A DNA stretch of 64,000 nt from JAODBJ01 sp963782465 (GTDB taxonomy: Bacteria; Actinomycetota; Acidimicrobiia; IMCC26256; PALSA-610). Position numbers and translations under genes: made by a program. Below, piece by piece: positions 34,263 through 42,902 of the stretch (positions within the stretch are counted from its first letter, which is position 1; each line of letters begins with the position of its first letter). The notes beneath the pieces are model-generated. The model saw only the letters and a list, made by a program, of their open reading frames with translations, did no database searches and had not been told where the DNA came from. The stretch is from assembly GCA_963782465.1 (NCBI GenBank), contig CAWAJR010000006.1, forward strand, positions 372,001-436,000, written 5' to 3'.

Positions 34263-37072
34263 CTACGAGCAGCCGCTGGTGCTCCCGCAGCTGGGGCAGG
34301 CGTAGCAGGAGCCGGCGCGTTGCATCAGGTCGCCGCAGACGTGGCAGAGCACCACTTCGCGTTCGCGGCTCTGGCGCGACTCGGCGGGCGGTGCGACCGG
34401 GGCAGGCGCGGGCGGGGCCGGCGTGTCGAGCGCGGCCGAGGGCGCGCGGTCCTGCAGCGGGAGGTCGATCGACGTCGCGTTCGGCGTGGTCGCCTCCTCG
34501 ACGCCGGGCAACGTCGGTTGCAACCGCTCCCCGATCGTCATGATCCCCATGGCTTCGCGCTTTTCGAAGCTCAAGTACTCGACCGCGAGGCGGCGGAAGA
34601 TGTAGTCGATCAGGCTCGTGGCGAACCGGATGTCGGGGTCGTCGGTCATGCCGGCCGGCTCGAAGCGCATGTTCGTGTACATGTCGACGAACGCTTCGAG
34701 CGGCACGCCGTACTGCAACCCGTGGCTCACGGAGATCGCGAACGCGTCCATGATCCCGGCGAGGGTCGAACCCTGCTTCGCCACCTTCAGGAACAGCTCA
34801 CCGGGGCGACCGTCTTCGTACTCGCCGACGGTCACGTACCCGTGGCAGTCGGCGACGCGGAACGAGAACGTCTTGCTGGTGCGCACCCGCGGCAGTTTCT
34901 GGCGGACGGGCTCCTGCACGATCACCGTCTCGACGATGCGTTCGACCCGCACCGTCTGCTCGCCGCCGTCGTCGGCCCCCGCGCCGGCCTTCTTCTGCGT
35001 CGACAGCGGCTGGCCGACCTTGCAGTTGTCGCGGTAGATCGCGACCGCCTTCAAGCCGAGGCGCCATGCCTCGAGATGCAGCTTCTCCACCTCTTCGACG
35101 GTCGCCTCCTCGGGCATGTTCACCGTCTTGCTGATCGCACCCGAGATGAACGGTTGCACCGCGGCCATCATCGTGACGTGGCCCATGTAGTTGATCGGGT
35201 TGTCGCCCATCGAGCACGCGAACACCGGCAGGTGCTCGGGGTTGAAGCCCGGTGCACCGATGATCGACTTGTGCTCGTCGATGTAGGCGATGATCGCGTC
35301 GACCTGCTCGTCGCTGTAGCCGAGCCGGCGCAGCGCACGCGGCACAGTCTGGTTGACGATGAACATCGTCCCGCCCCCGACGAGCTTCTTCGCCTTCGTC
35401 AACGCGAGGTCGGGCTCGATACCGGTGGTGTCGCAGTCCATCATCAGGCCGATCGTGCCGGTCGGTGCGAGCACCGTTGCCTGCGAGTTGCGCACACCGA
35501 AGCGCTCACCGAGCTCGACGGCTTCGTCCCACACGTTGCGCGCCGCGGTGACGATGTCGGTGTCGACCGCGCGCTCGTCGAGCGTGTTGGCCGCGTCGCG
35601 GTGCGTGCGCAACACGTTGAGCATCGGCGCCTCGTTCTCGGCATAGCCGGCGAACGGCCCCATCCGTGACGCGGTGCGGGCACTTGTCGCGTAGGCGTGC
35701 CCGGTCATCAGCGCGGTGATCGCACCGGCCCATGCCCTGCCCGCGTCGCCGTCGTAGGGAAGACCTTGCGCCATCAGCAGCGCGCCGAGGTTCGCGTAGC
35801 CCAGGCCGAGCTGGCGGAACTGCCGGCTCGTTTCCGCGATCGGCTCGGTCGGGTAGTCGGCGTTGCCGACGAGGATCTCCTGCGCGGTGAACATCACTTC
35901 GACGGTGTGGCGGAACGCGTCGACGTCGAAGGAGCCGTCGTCGGCCAGGTAGTGCAAGAGGTTGATGCTCGCGAGGTTGCACGCGGAGTTGTCGAGGTGC
36001 ATGTACTCGCTGCACGGGTTGCTGCCGTTGATCCGGCCGGTGTTCGACGCGGTGTGCCAGCGGTTGATCGTCGTGTCGAACTGCATGCCGGGGTCGGCGC
36101 ACTCCCACGCGGATTCCGAGATCTGGCGCATCAGGTCGCGGGCACGCACGGTGCGCACGACCTCGCCGGTCTTGACCTTCTTCAGCGACCAGTCGGCATC
36201 GTCGAGAACGGCCTGCATGAATTCGTCGGTGACCCGCACCGAGTTGTTCGCGTTCTGGTACTGGATCGAGTGGCTGTCCTTGCCGTCGAGGTCCATGTCG
36301 AAGCCGGCTTCGGCGAGCGCACGCGCTTTGCGTTCCTCGATCGCCTTGCACCACACGAACTCTTCGATGTCGGGGTGATCGACGTTGAGGATCACCATCT
36401 TCGCGGCGCGCCGCGTTTTGCCGCCCGACTTGATCGTGCCGGCCGATGCGTCGGCGCCGCGCATGAAGCTCACCGGGCCGACGCGGTACCGCCACCCTTG
36501 AGGGGTTCGGCCGACGAGCGGATGTTCGACAGGTTCGTGCCCGCGCCCGAACCGCCCTTGAAGATCGTGCCCTCTTCCCGGTACCAGTTGAGGATGCCGT
36601 CCATCGTGTCGTCGACGGAGAGGATGAAGCACACGCTCGCCTGCTGCGGAACGCCCTTCACACCGATGTTGAACCACACCGGCGAGTTGAACGCGGCGCG
36701 CTGGTGCACGAGCAGGTACTTCAGCTCGGCGCGGAACGTGTCGGCTTCGTCGTCGTCGACGAAGTAGCCGTCGCGCGTCCCCCAGTCGGTGATCGTGTCG
36801 GCCACCCGGTCGATGACCTGGCGCAACGACCACTCACGCTCGGGCAGGCCGAGGGTGCCCCGGAAGTACTTCTGGGCGACGATGTTCGTCGCGTTCAGCG
36901 ACCACGTGGTGGGGAACTCGACCCCGGGCTGGAAGAAGGCGTCGCCGCCGTCGCGGTAGTTGGGGATGCGCGAGTCGCGCCGTTCCCACTCGACGGTGTC
37001 GTAGGGGTGCACGTCGGATGTCGTGAAGTAACGACGGATCCCGATCCCCAACTGTTGCGGCGCCTTCGCCAT
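34263..37072 (-). CDS. nrdJ: vitamin B12-dependent (class II) ribonucleotide reductase (one frameshift)
   Basis: Reduces ribonucleotides to deoxyribonucleotides with adenosylcobalamin as radical source. Start ATG 37072 (MAKAPQQLGIGIRRYF). The frame breaks at 36473-36479 (plus CCGGGCC), where one missing base would restore GGGTASGPVSFMRGADAS. The corrected length is about 936 residues, normal for NrdJ. Signatures: NPCSEYMHLDNSACNLASIN (active-site Cys and Glu), APTGTIGLMMDCDTTG, and the Cys-rich C-terminal tail CHVCGD...CYACPSCGSTSGC for disulfide transfer. As the only reductase visible, beside nrdR, a true knockout is improbable. An NrdR-box candidate lies about 90 bases upstream. Confidence 0.93.
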
Positions 37073-37161
37073 ATGGCCTCGTTCCCCTCCGCCCGCGTCT
37101 CGGGCCTGCGTTGCTGGCTGGTTGCTGTGCTGGCTGTTCCCCCGACGCAGTTCCGGCTCGA

Positions 37162-37177
37162 CCACAAGATGTTGTGT
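37162..37177. promoter_or_regulatory. NrdR-box candidate upstream of nrdJ
   Basis: The 16-mer CCACAAGATGTTGTGT reads ACACAACATCTTGTGG on the other strand, close to the consensus ACACwAtATaTwGTGT. It lies in the 281-base nrdJ-nrdR intergenic region. A second palindrome TACAG-CA-CTGTA (37212-37223) is 48 bases away, which is not the usual tandem spacing. Nothing else is recognised in the region. Confidence 0.55.
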
Positions 37178-37353
37178 TCCGTGCGGAGCCGACCGCGAGA
37201 TGGAGGTGCATTACAGCACTGTAGTTTCACCCGTGTCAACGGTTTCCGGGCTTCGAAACACTGCGTTCTCGCAGGTCAGCGCATGCTCGCGAAAGTTCGC
37301 ATTCGTGCGTGCCCGCACGAGCCCGCACCCCGCCCGGAGCGCCCGGGTTCGCC

Positions 37354-37818
37354 CTAGTTGCGCTTCGGTTCGGTGGTCTTTTGGAGCTCGCCGACCTCGC
37401 GTTCGAAGTCGGCGAGGTCTTCGAACCCTTTGTACACGGATGCGTAGCGCAGGTAGGCGACGGGATCGAGGGCCCGCAGGTGCTCGAGCACCGCGAGGCC
37501 GACGCGGTCGCTGCCGACCTCGGCGCCGTGCGCGCGCAGCTCCTCTTCGAGCGCGCTCACGACCGTCGCGATCGTCGCGGCGTCGAGACGGCCCGACGCG
37601 GCCCGTTCGATCCCCGCCCGCAACTTCTCCCGCTCGAACGGCTGCGTTGCGCCCGACCGTTTCCGCACGACCAGCGGTGCGTCCTCGACACGCTCGTAGG
37701 TCGTGTAACGACGGCCGCACGCAATGCACTCGCGCCGGCGACGGATCGCGGCGCCGTCGTCGGCGAGGCGCGAATCGACCACTTTGTCGTCGACCGCGCT
37801 GCAGTACGGGCAGCGCAT
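37354..37818 (-). CDS. nrdR: transcriptional repressor NrdR
   Basis: 154 residues from ATG 37818. MRCPYCSAVDDKVVDSR and CIACGRRYTTYERVE form the N-terminal zinc ribbon (Cys pairs at about 3/6 and 31/34). VVRKRSGATQPFEREKLRAGI begins the ATP-cone domain that senses ATP/dATP. It represses ribonucleotide reductase genes when dATP is high; nrdJ lies just downstream with a matching box. The order LysM gene, nrdR follows the mycobacterial arrangement beside lexA. Confidence 0.97.
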   Translation of the reverse strand: MRCPYCSAVDDKVVDSRLADDGAAIRRRRECIACGRRYTTYERVEDAPLVVRKRSGATQPFEREKLRAGIERAASGRLDAATIATVVSALEEELRAHGAEVGSDRVGLAVLEHLRALDPVAYLRYASVYKGFEDLADFEREVGELQKTTEPKRN

Positions 37819-37852
37819 GCCTTCACGGTACCGCTGCACCTCGAGTTCGCGA

Positions 37853-38305
37853 TCACGGCTGTTGCCAGGTGATGGTCTCGCCCGGGACGAGCGGGGCGTT
37901 GTGCCGCGACCGCGCGATCGCGTCGACCACTCGACGCGGGTCGGTGCCGGGCGCGACCTCACCGGCGATCGCCCACAACGTGTCGCCGGGTTGGACCACA
38001 TGGGTGAGCACCCGCGGGCGTGCGTCGGAGGGCGCGAGGGAGTTCCCCCCGAGCGCAGCACCCGCGTGGCCCACCGCCAGCACACCGGCGATCACGAGCA
38101 CCACGGCGGCGAACCGGCGCCGGAAGTACACGGCAGCGGTTCGGTTGCTTCGTGGCGCGCGAGCGCTCGGTGCGTGGCGGTACGTACCGGCAGGGCGGCC
38201 CGGCCCGCCGGCACGCGGCAACAGGGTTCGGTCGTCACGGGTTCGATCGTGAAGGGGCAGCACGTTGGTACGGGCGTTGGTGGCTTCGAACATGACGGCG
38301 GACAT
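37853..38305 (-). CDS. LysM-domain membrane protein, SOS cell-division inhibitor type (YneA/ChiZ-like)
   Basis: 150 residues from ATG 38305, with GGAGG at 4 bases. A 60-residue basic cytoplasmic part, one membrane segment (FAAVVLVIAGVLAVGHAGAAL), then a C-terminal LysM domain (VLTHVVQPGDTLWAIAGEV...). Position is the key evidence: it is divergent from lexA and upstream of nrdR, exactly like Rv2719c (ChiZ) in mycobacteria and analogous to yneA beside lexA in Bacillus. These are SOS-induced proteins that block division at the septal wall. The shared LexA boxes lie 175-235 bases upstream. Function is inferred from synteny and architecture. Confidence 0.82.
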   Translation of the reverse strand: MSAVMFEATNARTNVLPLHDRTRDDRTLLPRAGGPGRPAGTYRHAPSARAPRSNRTAAVYFRRRFAAVVLVIAGVLAVGHAGAALGGNSLAPSDARPRVLTHVVQPGDTLWAIAGEVAPGTDPRRVVDAIARSRHNAPLVPGETITWQQP

Positions 38306-38383
38306 CTGCCCTCCAGGGCGGCGGGGGGACGGCGGGAGCGATCGGCCGGAGCGGGTGCGTGCGATCGCTTCGATCGACGCTGC

Positions 38384-38443
38384 GTGCTCGACCCTCGGGT
38401 TCTTGACCCTTCGGTTCGTGACCATGGGGTTCGTGACCATGGG
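38384..38443. repeat. 15-bp tandem repeat, four units, in lexA/LysM-gene intergenic region
   Basis: Four 15-base units; the two units at 38414-38443 are almost identical (minus strand CCATGGTCACGAACC) and the other two are diverged (GAAGGGTCAAGAACC, CGAGGGTCGAGCACG). The two best units carry CGAAC, the LexA half-site, one per 15 bases. The repeat lies between the LysM-gene start and the LexA boxes. Confidence 0.75.
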
Positions 38444-38479
38444 TCGATCAAAGCAGCGGGGTGTGACAGCTACGTTGGA

Positions 38480-38540
38480 CGAACGCCTGTTCGGTGTCAA
38501 GGGAAAACCCGAACGCATGTTTGCCCCGAACGTGTGATCG
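38480..38540. promoter_or_regulatory. tandem LexA boxes
   Basis: Box 1 CGAACGCCTGTTCG (38480-38493) is a perfect match to the actinobacterial consensus (GAAC-N4-GTTC). Box 2 CGAACGCATGTTTG (38510-38523) has one change. A third weaker site CGAACGTGTGATCG is at 38527-38540, over the lexA promoter spacer. Together they should repress lexA and the divergent LysM gene. Confidence 0.88.
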
Positions 38541-38549
38541 TGCTATTTT
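38521..38549 (+). promoter_or_regulatory. lexA promoter (predicted leaderless transcript)
   Basis: TTGCCC (38521-38526), 17-base spacer, TATTTT (38544-38549). The expected transcription start, 6-8 bases on, coincides with the ATG at 38556, and there is no ribosome-binding site. The spacer is covered by the third LexA site, and box 2 overlaps the -35. Confidence 0.65.
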
Positions 38550-38555
38550 CGCCGT

Positions 38556-39182
38556 ATGACCGAACTCACCGCCCGCCAGCGCCAGGTTCTGGAATTCATC
38601 GATGCCGAGGTGCACCGCCGCGGCTACCCGCCGAGCGTGCGCGAGATCGGTGAGGCGGTCGGCCTGTCCTCACCGTCGACGGTGCACGCCCACCTCGCGG
38701 CGCTGCAGGACAAGGGCTACCTGCGGCGCGACCCGAGCAAGCCGCGTGCCATCGAGGTCTCGCTCGAACCGCTCACGGGCGGCGCCATCGAACGGCGACC
38801 GCTGCGCCAGGTCCCCCTGGTCGGCGACGTCGCCGCCGGCACCGGCGTGCTCGCGGCCGAGAACGTCGAGGAGACCCACGCCATCTCGGAAGACTTCACC
38901 GGCGACGGCGACCTGTTCATGCTGCGGGTGCGCGGCGAGTCGATGATCGACGCCGGCATCTTCGACGGCGACTACGTCGTCGTGCGCTCCCAGCCCGACG
39001 CCGACAACGGCGACATCGTCGTGGCCGGCATCCCGGGCGAGGAAGCCACCGTCAAGACGTTCACGCGCAAGCGGGGCAAGGTCGTGCTCCGCCCCGCCAA
39101 CCCGACGATGACCGAGATGGTGTTCGATCCCGAGCAGGTCTCGGTGTTCGGCAAGGTCGTCACCCTCCTCCGTCGCTTCTGA
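38556..39182 (+). CDS. lexA: LexA, SOS-response repressor / autoprotease
   Basis: 208 residues. N-terminal winged helix MTELTARQRQVLEFIDAEV ... PPSVREIGEAVGLSSPSTVHAHL. Cleavage site Ala-Gly in VAAGTGVLA (about 93-94), catalytic Ser in RVRGESMIDAGI (about 129) and Lys in GEEATVKTF (about 166). It represses SOS genes and cleaves itself on the RecA filament. Its own promoter carries LexA boxes. It converges with an acetyltransferase gene across a long inverted repeat. Confidence 0.98.
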   Translation: MTELTARQRQVLEFIDAEVHRRGYPPSVREIGEAVGLSSPSTVHAHLAALQDKGYLRRDPSKPRAIEVSLEPLTGGAIERRPLRQVPLVGDVAAGTGVLAAENVEETHAISEDFTGDGDLFMLRVRGESMIDAGIFDGDYVVVRSQPDADNGDIVVAGIPGEEATVKTFTRKRGKVVLRPANPTMTEMVFDPEQVSVFGKVVTLLRRF

Positions 39183-39190
39183 ACCGCGCC

Positions 39191-39249
39191 TGGTCGACCA
39201 TTGGTCACCAGTCGTCGTCCAGGGCGCGACGGCGACCAATGGTCGACGA
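39191..39249. terminator. bidirectional terminator between lexA and acetyltransferase
   Basis: Arms 39191-39209 and 39231-39249 pair over 19 bases with two mismatches around a 21-base loop; each arm holds TCGACCATTGGTC. It lies exactly between two convergent stops (39182 and 39263). No T-run. Confidence 0.7.
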
Positions 39250-39262
39250 TGGCATGGCGGGG

Positions 39263-39796
39263 TCACACCGGGCGGATCCAGTAGCGGCGAACGAACCCGT
39301 CACCGCGGTGCGACGGGACCACCCCTTCGAGCCGGCCTCCGCACCGCTCGATCACCGACGCGGACCCGGTGTTGTCGTCGTCGCAGCAGACCAGCACCTC
39401 GCCGAGGCCGATTCGGCGCGCCTCGACCAGGCTTTCGCGCAGGATCGCCGTCGCGTACCCGCGACGACGGTACGCAGGCCGAACGCAGTAGCCGATGTGG
39501 CCACCTTCGTACGCGAGGAAGTCGTTGAGGGCATGACGGATGGAACTGCGGCCGACGATGGCACCGTCGACCTCGGCCACGAGCAGCGTCGAGGGCACCA
39601 TCCCCTCCGGGAGGTGTTCGCCGCGGCGGTACGAGTCGAGCAGCGCCAGGTACTTCGACCACGACATGTCCGGGTCGAAGAAGAGGCAGAACGGGAAGTC
39701 GTCGTCCCTGGCCAATTCATCATGCGCCGCGCGAACGGCTTCCTCGTCTTCACCTCGCGGCGCCCGCAACGTCAGGCGAGCGCGTTCGGGCGACAC
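39263..39796 (-). CDS. GNAT family N-acetyltransferase
   Basis: 177 residues from GTG 39796. GGHIGYCVRPAYRRRGYATAILRESL (about 99-124) contains the acetyl-CoA pyrophosphate loop R-R-x-G-Y/A, and VCCDDDNTGSASVIERCGG is the typical following strand and helix. The substrate is unknown. It starts 21 bases after the dapE stop, so it is probably the last gene of the dapC-dapD-dapE operon. Confidence 0.88.
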   Translation of the reverse strand: MSPERARLTLRAPRGEDEEAVRAAHDELARDDDFPFCLFFDPDMSWSKYLALLDSYRRGEHLPEGMVPSTLLVAEVDGAIVGRSSIRHALNDFLAYEGGHIGYCVRPAYRRRGYATAILRESLVEARRIGLGEVLVCCDDDNTGSASVIERCGGRLEGVVPSHRGDGFVRRYWIRPV

Positions 39797-39817
39797 CAGC
39801 GCGTCCCGGTCCGTGGT

Positions 39818-40906
39818 TCAGCCGACGCCGAGGAAGTGCGCGAGCACGCGGTAGCAGCCTTCGACGTCGGCGCGCGCGACGTGCTCCCCCGCCGTATGGG
39901 CGAGTTCGGGGTCGCCGGGACCGAAGTTCAACGCGGGGATGCCGGCCGCGGCGAAGCGGGCGACGTCGGTCCAGCCGAGTTTCGGGCGAACCGCAAGGTC
40001 GAGCGTGCCGACGAACTGCGCGACGAGCGGCGCGAGCAGGTTCGGCGGCGCCGCCGGCGACGCGCTCACCACGTCGATCTCATCGGCATCGCCGCACAAC
40101 GCCCGCACCTCTTCGATCGCGGTGTCGAGCGGGCGCGACGGCGCGTACCGGCGGTTGACGACCAGCGCGGCACGATCGGGCACGACGTTGTTCGCCACTC
40201 CCCCCTCGACGCGCACCACCTGCAGCGACTCCCGGAATTCGAGCCCTTCGACATCGACCTTCGGCGCGTCGAACGACGCCAGTCGATCGAGCGTCGGGAC
40301 CATCCGGTGGATCGCGTTCACGCCCATCCACGGCCGGGCCGAATGGGCACGCTCGCCGTGCCAGGTGGCCCGTACGTGGATGGTGCCCTGGCAGCCCGCT
40401 TCGACCCAGCCGCCGGTGGGCTCGAGCAGGATTGCCAGGTCGCCGGCGACGAGGTCGGGCGCGTCGGCGAAAAGCATGCGCAGGCCGTTGTGAATGTCGG
40501 CGACCTCTTCGCCTTCGTAGAACACGAACGTCACGTCGAGGTTCGCCGCCGCGGTGCACACCCGCTCGGCGAGCGCGAGCAGCACCGCGATGCCGCCTTT
40601 CATGTCGGCGCTTCCGAGGCCCCACAGTTCGTCGCCGGTGCGGCGGGCGACCTCGTTCCCCGCGGCAGGAACCGTGTCGAGGTGGCCGCCGAGCACGACG
40701 CGCCGCGTCGCAAGCCCGGCCGTGCGCGCCACCACGGTGTTCGCAACCCGATCGACGCGCAGGCCTTGAGCGCGGGCGCGTAAGCGTTGCTCGACCGCGC
40801 CGGCGAGGGCTGCCTCGTCGCCGCTCACCGACGGCACCGAGACCAGCGCTTCGGTGAGGCCGAACAGGTCGGACGCGTCGATACCGACCACCGCGTCGGT
40901 GCTCAA
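39818..40906 (-). CDS. dapE: succinyl-diaminopimelate desuccinylase
   Basis: About 362 residues. M20 peptidase fold: GGHLDTVPA (metal His and Asp, about 75-83), YEGEEVADIHNG (catalytic Glu and metal ligand), HSARPWMGVNAI (dimer domain His) and the C-terminal HTAGEHV. It removes succinate from N-succinyl-LL-diaminopimelate in lysine and peptidoglycan precursor synthesis. TTG 40906 overlaps the dapD stop (TTGA), suggesting coupling; GTG 40891 is an alternative that fits family N termini. Operon dapC-dapD-dapE. Confidence 0.93.
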   Translation of the reverse strand: MSTDAVVGIDASDLFGLTEALVSVPSVSGDEAALAGAVEQRLRARAQGLRVDRVANTVVARTAGLATRRVVLGGHLDTVPAAGNEVARRTGDELWGLGSADMKGGIAVLLALAERVCTAAANLDVTFVFYEGEEVADIHNGLRMLFADAPDLVAGDLAILLEPTGGWVEAGCQGTIHVRATWHGERAHSARPWMGVNAIHRMVPTLDRLASFDAPKVDVEGLEFRESLQVVRVEGGVANNVVPDRAALVVNRRYAPSRPLDTAIEEVRALCGDADEIDVVSASPAAPPNLLAPLVAQFVGTLDLAVRPKLGWTDVARFAAAGIPALNFGPGDPELAHTAGEHVARADVEGCYRVLAHFLGVG

Positions 40907-41730
40907 GTGGTAACGCCGTGCTCGCGCAGGATCGCGTTGAGGGTGATGCGATCGTGCTGCTGGCCCTCGTCGAGGTAGCGCAGGATCAACGCGCACGGCA
41001 GCCCGAACGTGCCACCGGCGAATTCGCGCATGCGGGTGCCTTGCACGACGACCGCACGCGCGGGGATGTCGCCGCGAGACACCTCTTCCCCGGTCGCCGA
41101 GTCGATCACCGGCGTGCTCGCGGCGACGATCGTCCCGGCACCGAGAATCGCGCCCGCCCGCACCCGCGTCCCACCGACGATCATGCATCGCGACCCGATG
41201 AAACAGTCGTCTTCGACCACGACCGGAACCGCCTCCGTCGGTTCGAGCACACCGCCGATGCCGACACCACCGGAGAGATGTACCCGCTTGCCGATCTGCG
41301 CGCACGAGGCGACGGTGGCCCACGTGTCGACGAGCGTTCCCTCGTCGACGTACGCGCCGATGTTGACGTACGACGGCATCATCACGACACCGCGCGCCAA
41401 GAACGCGCCGAACCGCGCCGACGCGCCCGGTACGACCCGTACCCCGGCGGCTTCGTAGCCGTGCTTCAACGGCAGCTTGTCGACGTACTCGAACGGGCCG
41501 GCCTCGATCGCGGCCATGTCGTTGACCCGGAACCACATGAGGATCGCTTGCTTGGCCCACTCGTTGACGACCACTTCGTCGTCGACGATTTCGGCGACCC
41601 GTACCTCACCGCGATCGAGCAGCGAGATCGCGTCGTGCACGACGGAACGCGCGTCGGCGAGCGACATCACGTCGCGCCAATCGTCGCCGGCCTCCCAGAG
41701 CTGCGTGATCGGTTTTGCCAGGTCGTCCAC
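40903..41730 (-). CDS. dapD: 2,3,4,5-tetrahydropyridine-2,6-dicarboxylate N-succinyltransferase
   Basis: 275 residues from GTG 41730, with GGAGG 7 bases upstream. A left-handed beta-helix hexapeptide region (GVVMMPSYVNIGAYVDEGTLVDTWATVASCAQIGKRVHLSGGVGIGG is in positions about 120-165). MPSYVNIGAYVDEGT is the DapD signature. It succinylates tetrahydrodipicolinate using succinyl-CoA. It sits 13 bases after dapC and overlaps dapE. Confidence 0.97.
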   Translation of the reverse strand: MDDLAKPITQLWEAGDDWRDVMSLADARSVVHDAISLLDRGEVRVAEIVDDEVVVNEWAKQAILMWFRVNDMAAIEAGPFEYVDKLPLKHGYEAAGVRVVPGASARFGAFLARGVVMMPSYVNIGAYVDEGTLVDTWATVASCAQIGKRVHLSGGVGIGGVLEPTEAVPVVVEDDCFIGSRCMIVGGTRVRAGAILGAGTIVAASTPVIDSATGEEVSRGDIPARAVVVQGTRMREFAGGTFGLPCALILRYLDEGQQHDRITLNAILREHGVTT

Positions 41731-41743
41731 GGGGATTCCTCCG

Positions 41744-42886
41744 TCAGGCGCTCGCCCGGTCGAGCCGGTCGAGGCAACGTTGCAGTGCATCGGTTGGTTG
41801 CACGAGGGCGAGGCGCACGTGCGCCGCGCCGGCCGCGCCGTAGAAGTCGCCCGGCGACACCAGCAGGCCGCCACCGGTCGCGAGCCGGCGCGCGATCTCC
41901 CAACCGTCGGCACTTCCGGTCGCGTCGCGCAACCACAGGTAGAAGGTCATCTCGCCGCCGTCGTGCACGAGCCCGTGGCGGCTCAGCGCTTCGATCATCA
42001 ACGCGCGGCGTTCTGCGTAGCGGGCGCGTTGCACGTCGACGTGCGCGTCGTCGCCGAGCGCGGCGACGGCCGCTGCCTGCATCGCGGTCGGCACCATCAA
42101 GCCCACGTGCTTGCGCGTCTCGACCAGGTAATGGACGAGATCGGCGTCGCCGGCGTAGAAACCGACACGGGTCCCGGCCGCGTTCGAACGCTTCGAGAGG
42201 CTGTGCAGCGCGAGCACGCCGGTCGTGCCCCCGGCGAGGATCGTCGCCGCGCCCCTCGCGTACTCGACGTAGCACTCGTCGCTCGCGACGATGACCCCGT
42301 GCGCCGCGGCCCATCGTGCGACCGCCGCGAACCACTCGCTTCCCGCGACCGACGAGGTCGGGTTCCCCGGCTCGTTCACCCAGAGCACGAGGGCGCGGTC
42401 GGCGTCGGCTTCCGAGATCGCGCTGAGGTCGAGGTGCCATTCGGCATCGACCGGCACCGGAACGGCCCGGCAGCCGGCGAGGGTGGCACCCATCTCGTAC
42501 GACGGGTACGCGACCGCGGGATAGAGCACGGTGTCGCGCCCGGGGTCGCGCAGGCGCAGCAGGTGCGGGAGCGCGGTGACGAATTCCTTGGTGCCGACGC
42601 ACACGCCGACCTGGTCGGGGTCGAGCGAAAGCGCGAACCGCCGCTCGATCCAACCCGCAGCCGCGTTGCGCAGCGCGATCGAACCGGCCGACGGCGGGTA
42701 GCCCATCGATGCCGGGAGGGCGGCGGCGGCCGCCGCGACGACGACCTCCGGTACCGGGTCGCACGGGGTGCCGATCGAGCAGTCGACGACGCCGCCGGGA
42801 TGTTCGTCGGCCCCGGCACGCAGCGCGTCGAGACGGTCGTACGGGTACGGCGGTGGGACGAAACCTCGCGTTGCTGCCGTCGTCAT
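41744..42886 (-). CDS. dapC: N-succinyldiaminopimelate aminotransferase (DapC)
   Basis: 380 residues. Fold-type I class I/II aminotransferase: DCSIGTPCDPVP at the start, GTKEFVTALPHLL, LWVNEPGNPTSSVAG, SDECYVEYA (Asp to PLP) and the PLP Lys in HSLSKRSNAAGTRVGF (about 228-243). Being first in dapC-dapD-dapE makes the assignment firm: it transaminates N-succinyl-2-amino-6-ketopimelate. The hflX stop lies 16 bases upstream of its start region on the same strand, so it may even read through from the tRNA/dapF operon. Confidence 0.93.
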   Translation of the reverse strand: MTTAATRGFVPPPYPYDRLDALRAGADEHPGGVVDCSIGTPCDPVPEVVVAAAAAALPASMGYPPSAGSIALRNAAAGWIERRFALSLDPDQVGVCVGTKEFVTALPHLLRLRDPGRDTVLYPAVAYPSYEMGATLAGCRAVPVPVDAEWHLDLSAISEADADRALVLWVNEPGNPTSSVAGSEWFAAVARWAAAHGVIVASDECYVEYARGAATILAGGTTGVLALHSLSKRSNAAGTRVGFYAGDADLVHYLVETRKHVGLMVPTAMQAAAVAALGDDAHVDVQRARYAERRALMIEALSRHGLVHDGGEMTFYLWLRDATGSADGWEIARRLATGGGLLVSPGDFYGAAGAAHVRLALVQPTDALQRCLDRLDRASA

Positions 42887-42902
42887 GGCGCGGCGAGCCT
42901 AC

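Noticed and set aside
37212..37223. TACAG-CA-CTGTA as a second NrdR box
   Set aside because: Its inner spacing differs from the NrdR consensus and it lies 48 bases from the first box, not the usual tandem distance.
37073..37353. Cobalamin riboswitch upstream of the B12-dependent nrdJ
   Set aside because: No B12-box-like conserved core could be found in the 281-base region; only the NrdR-box candidate is supported.
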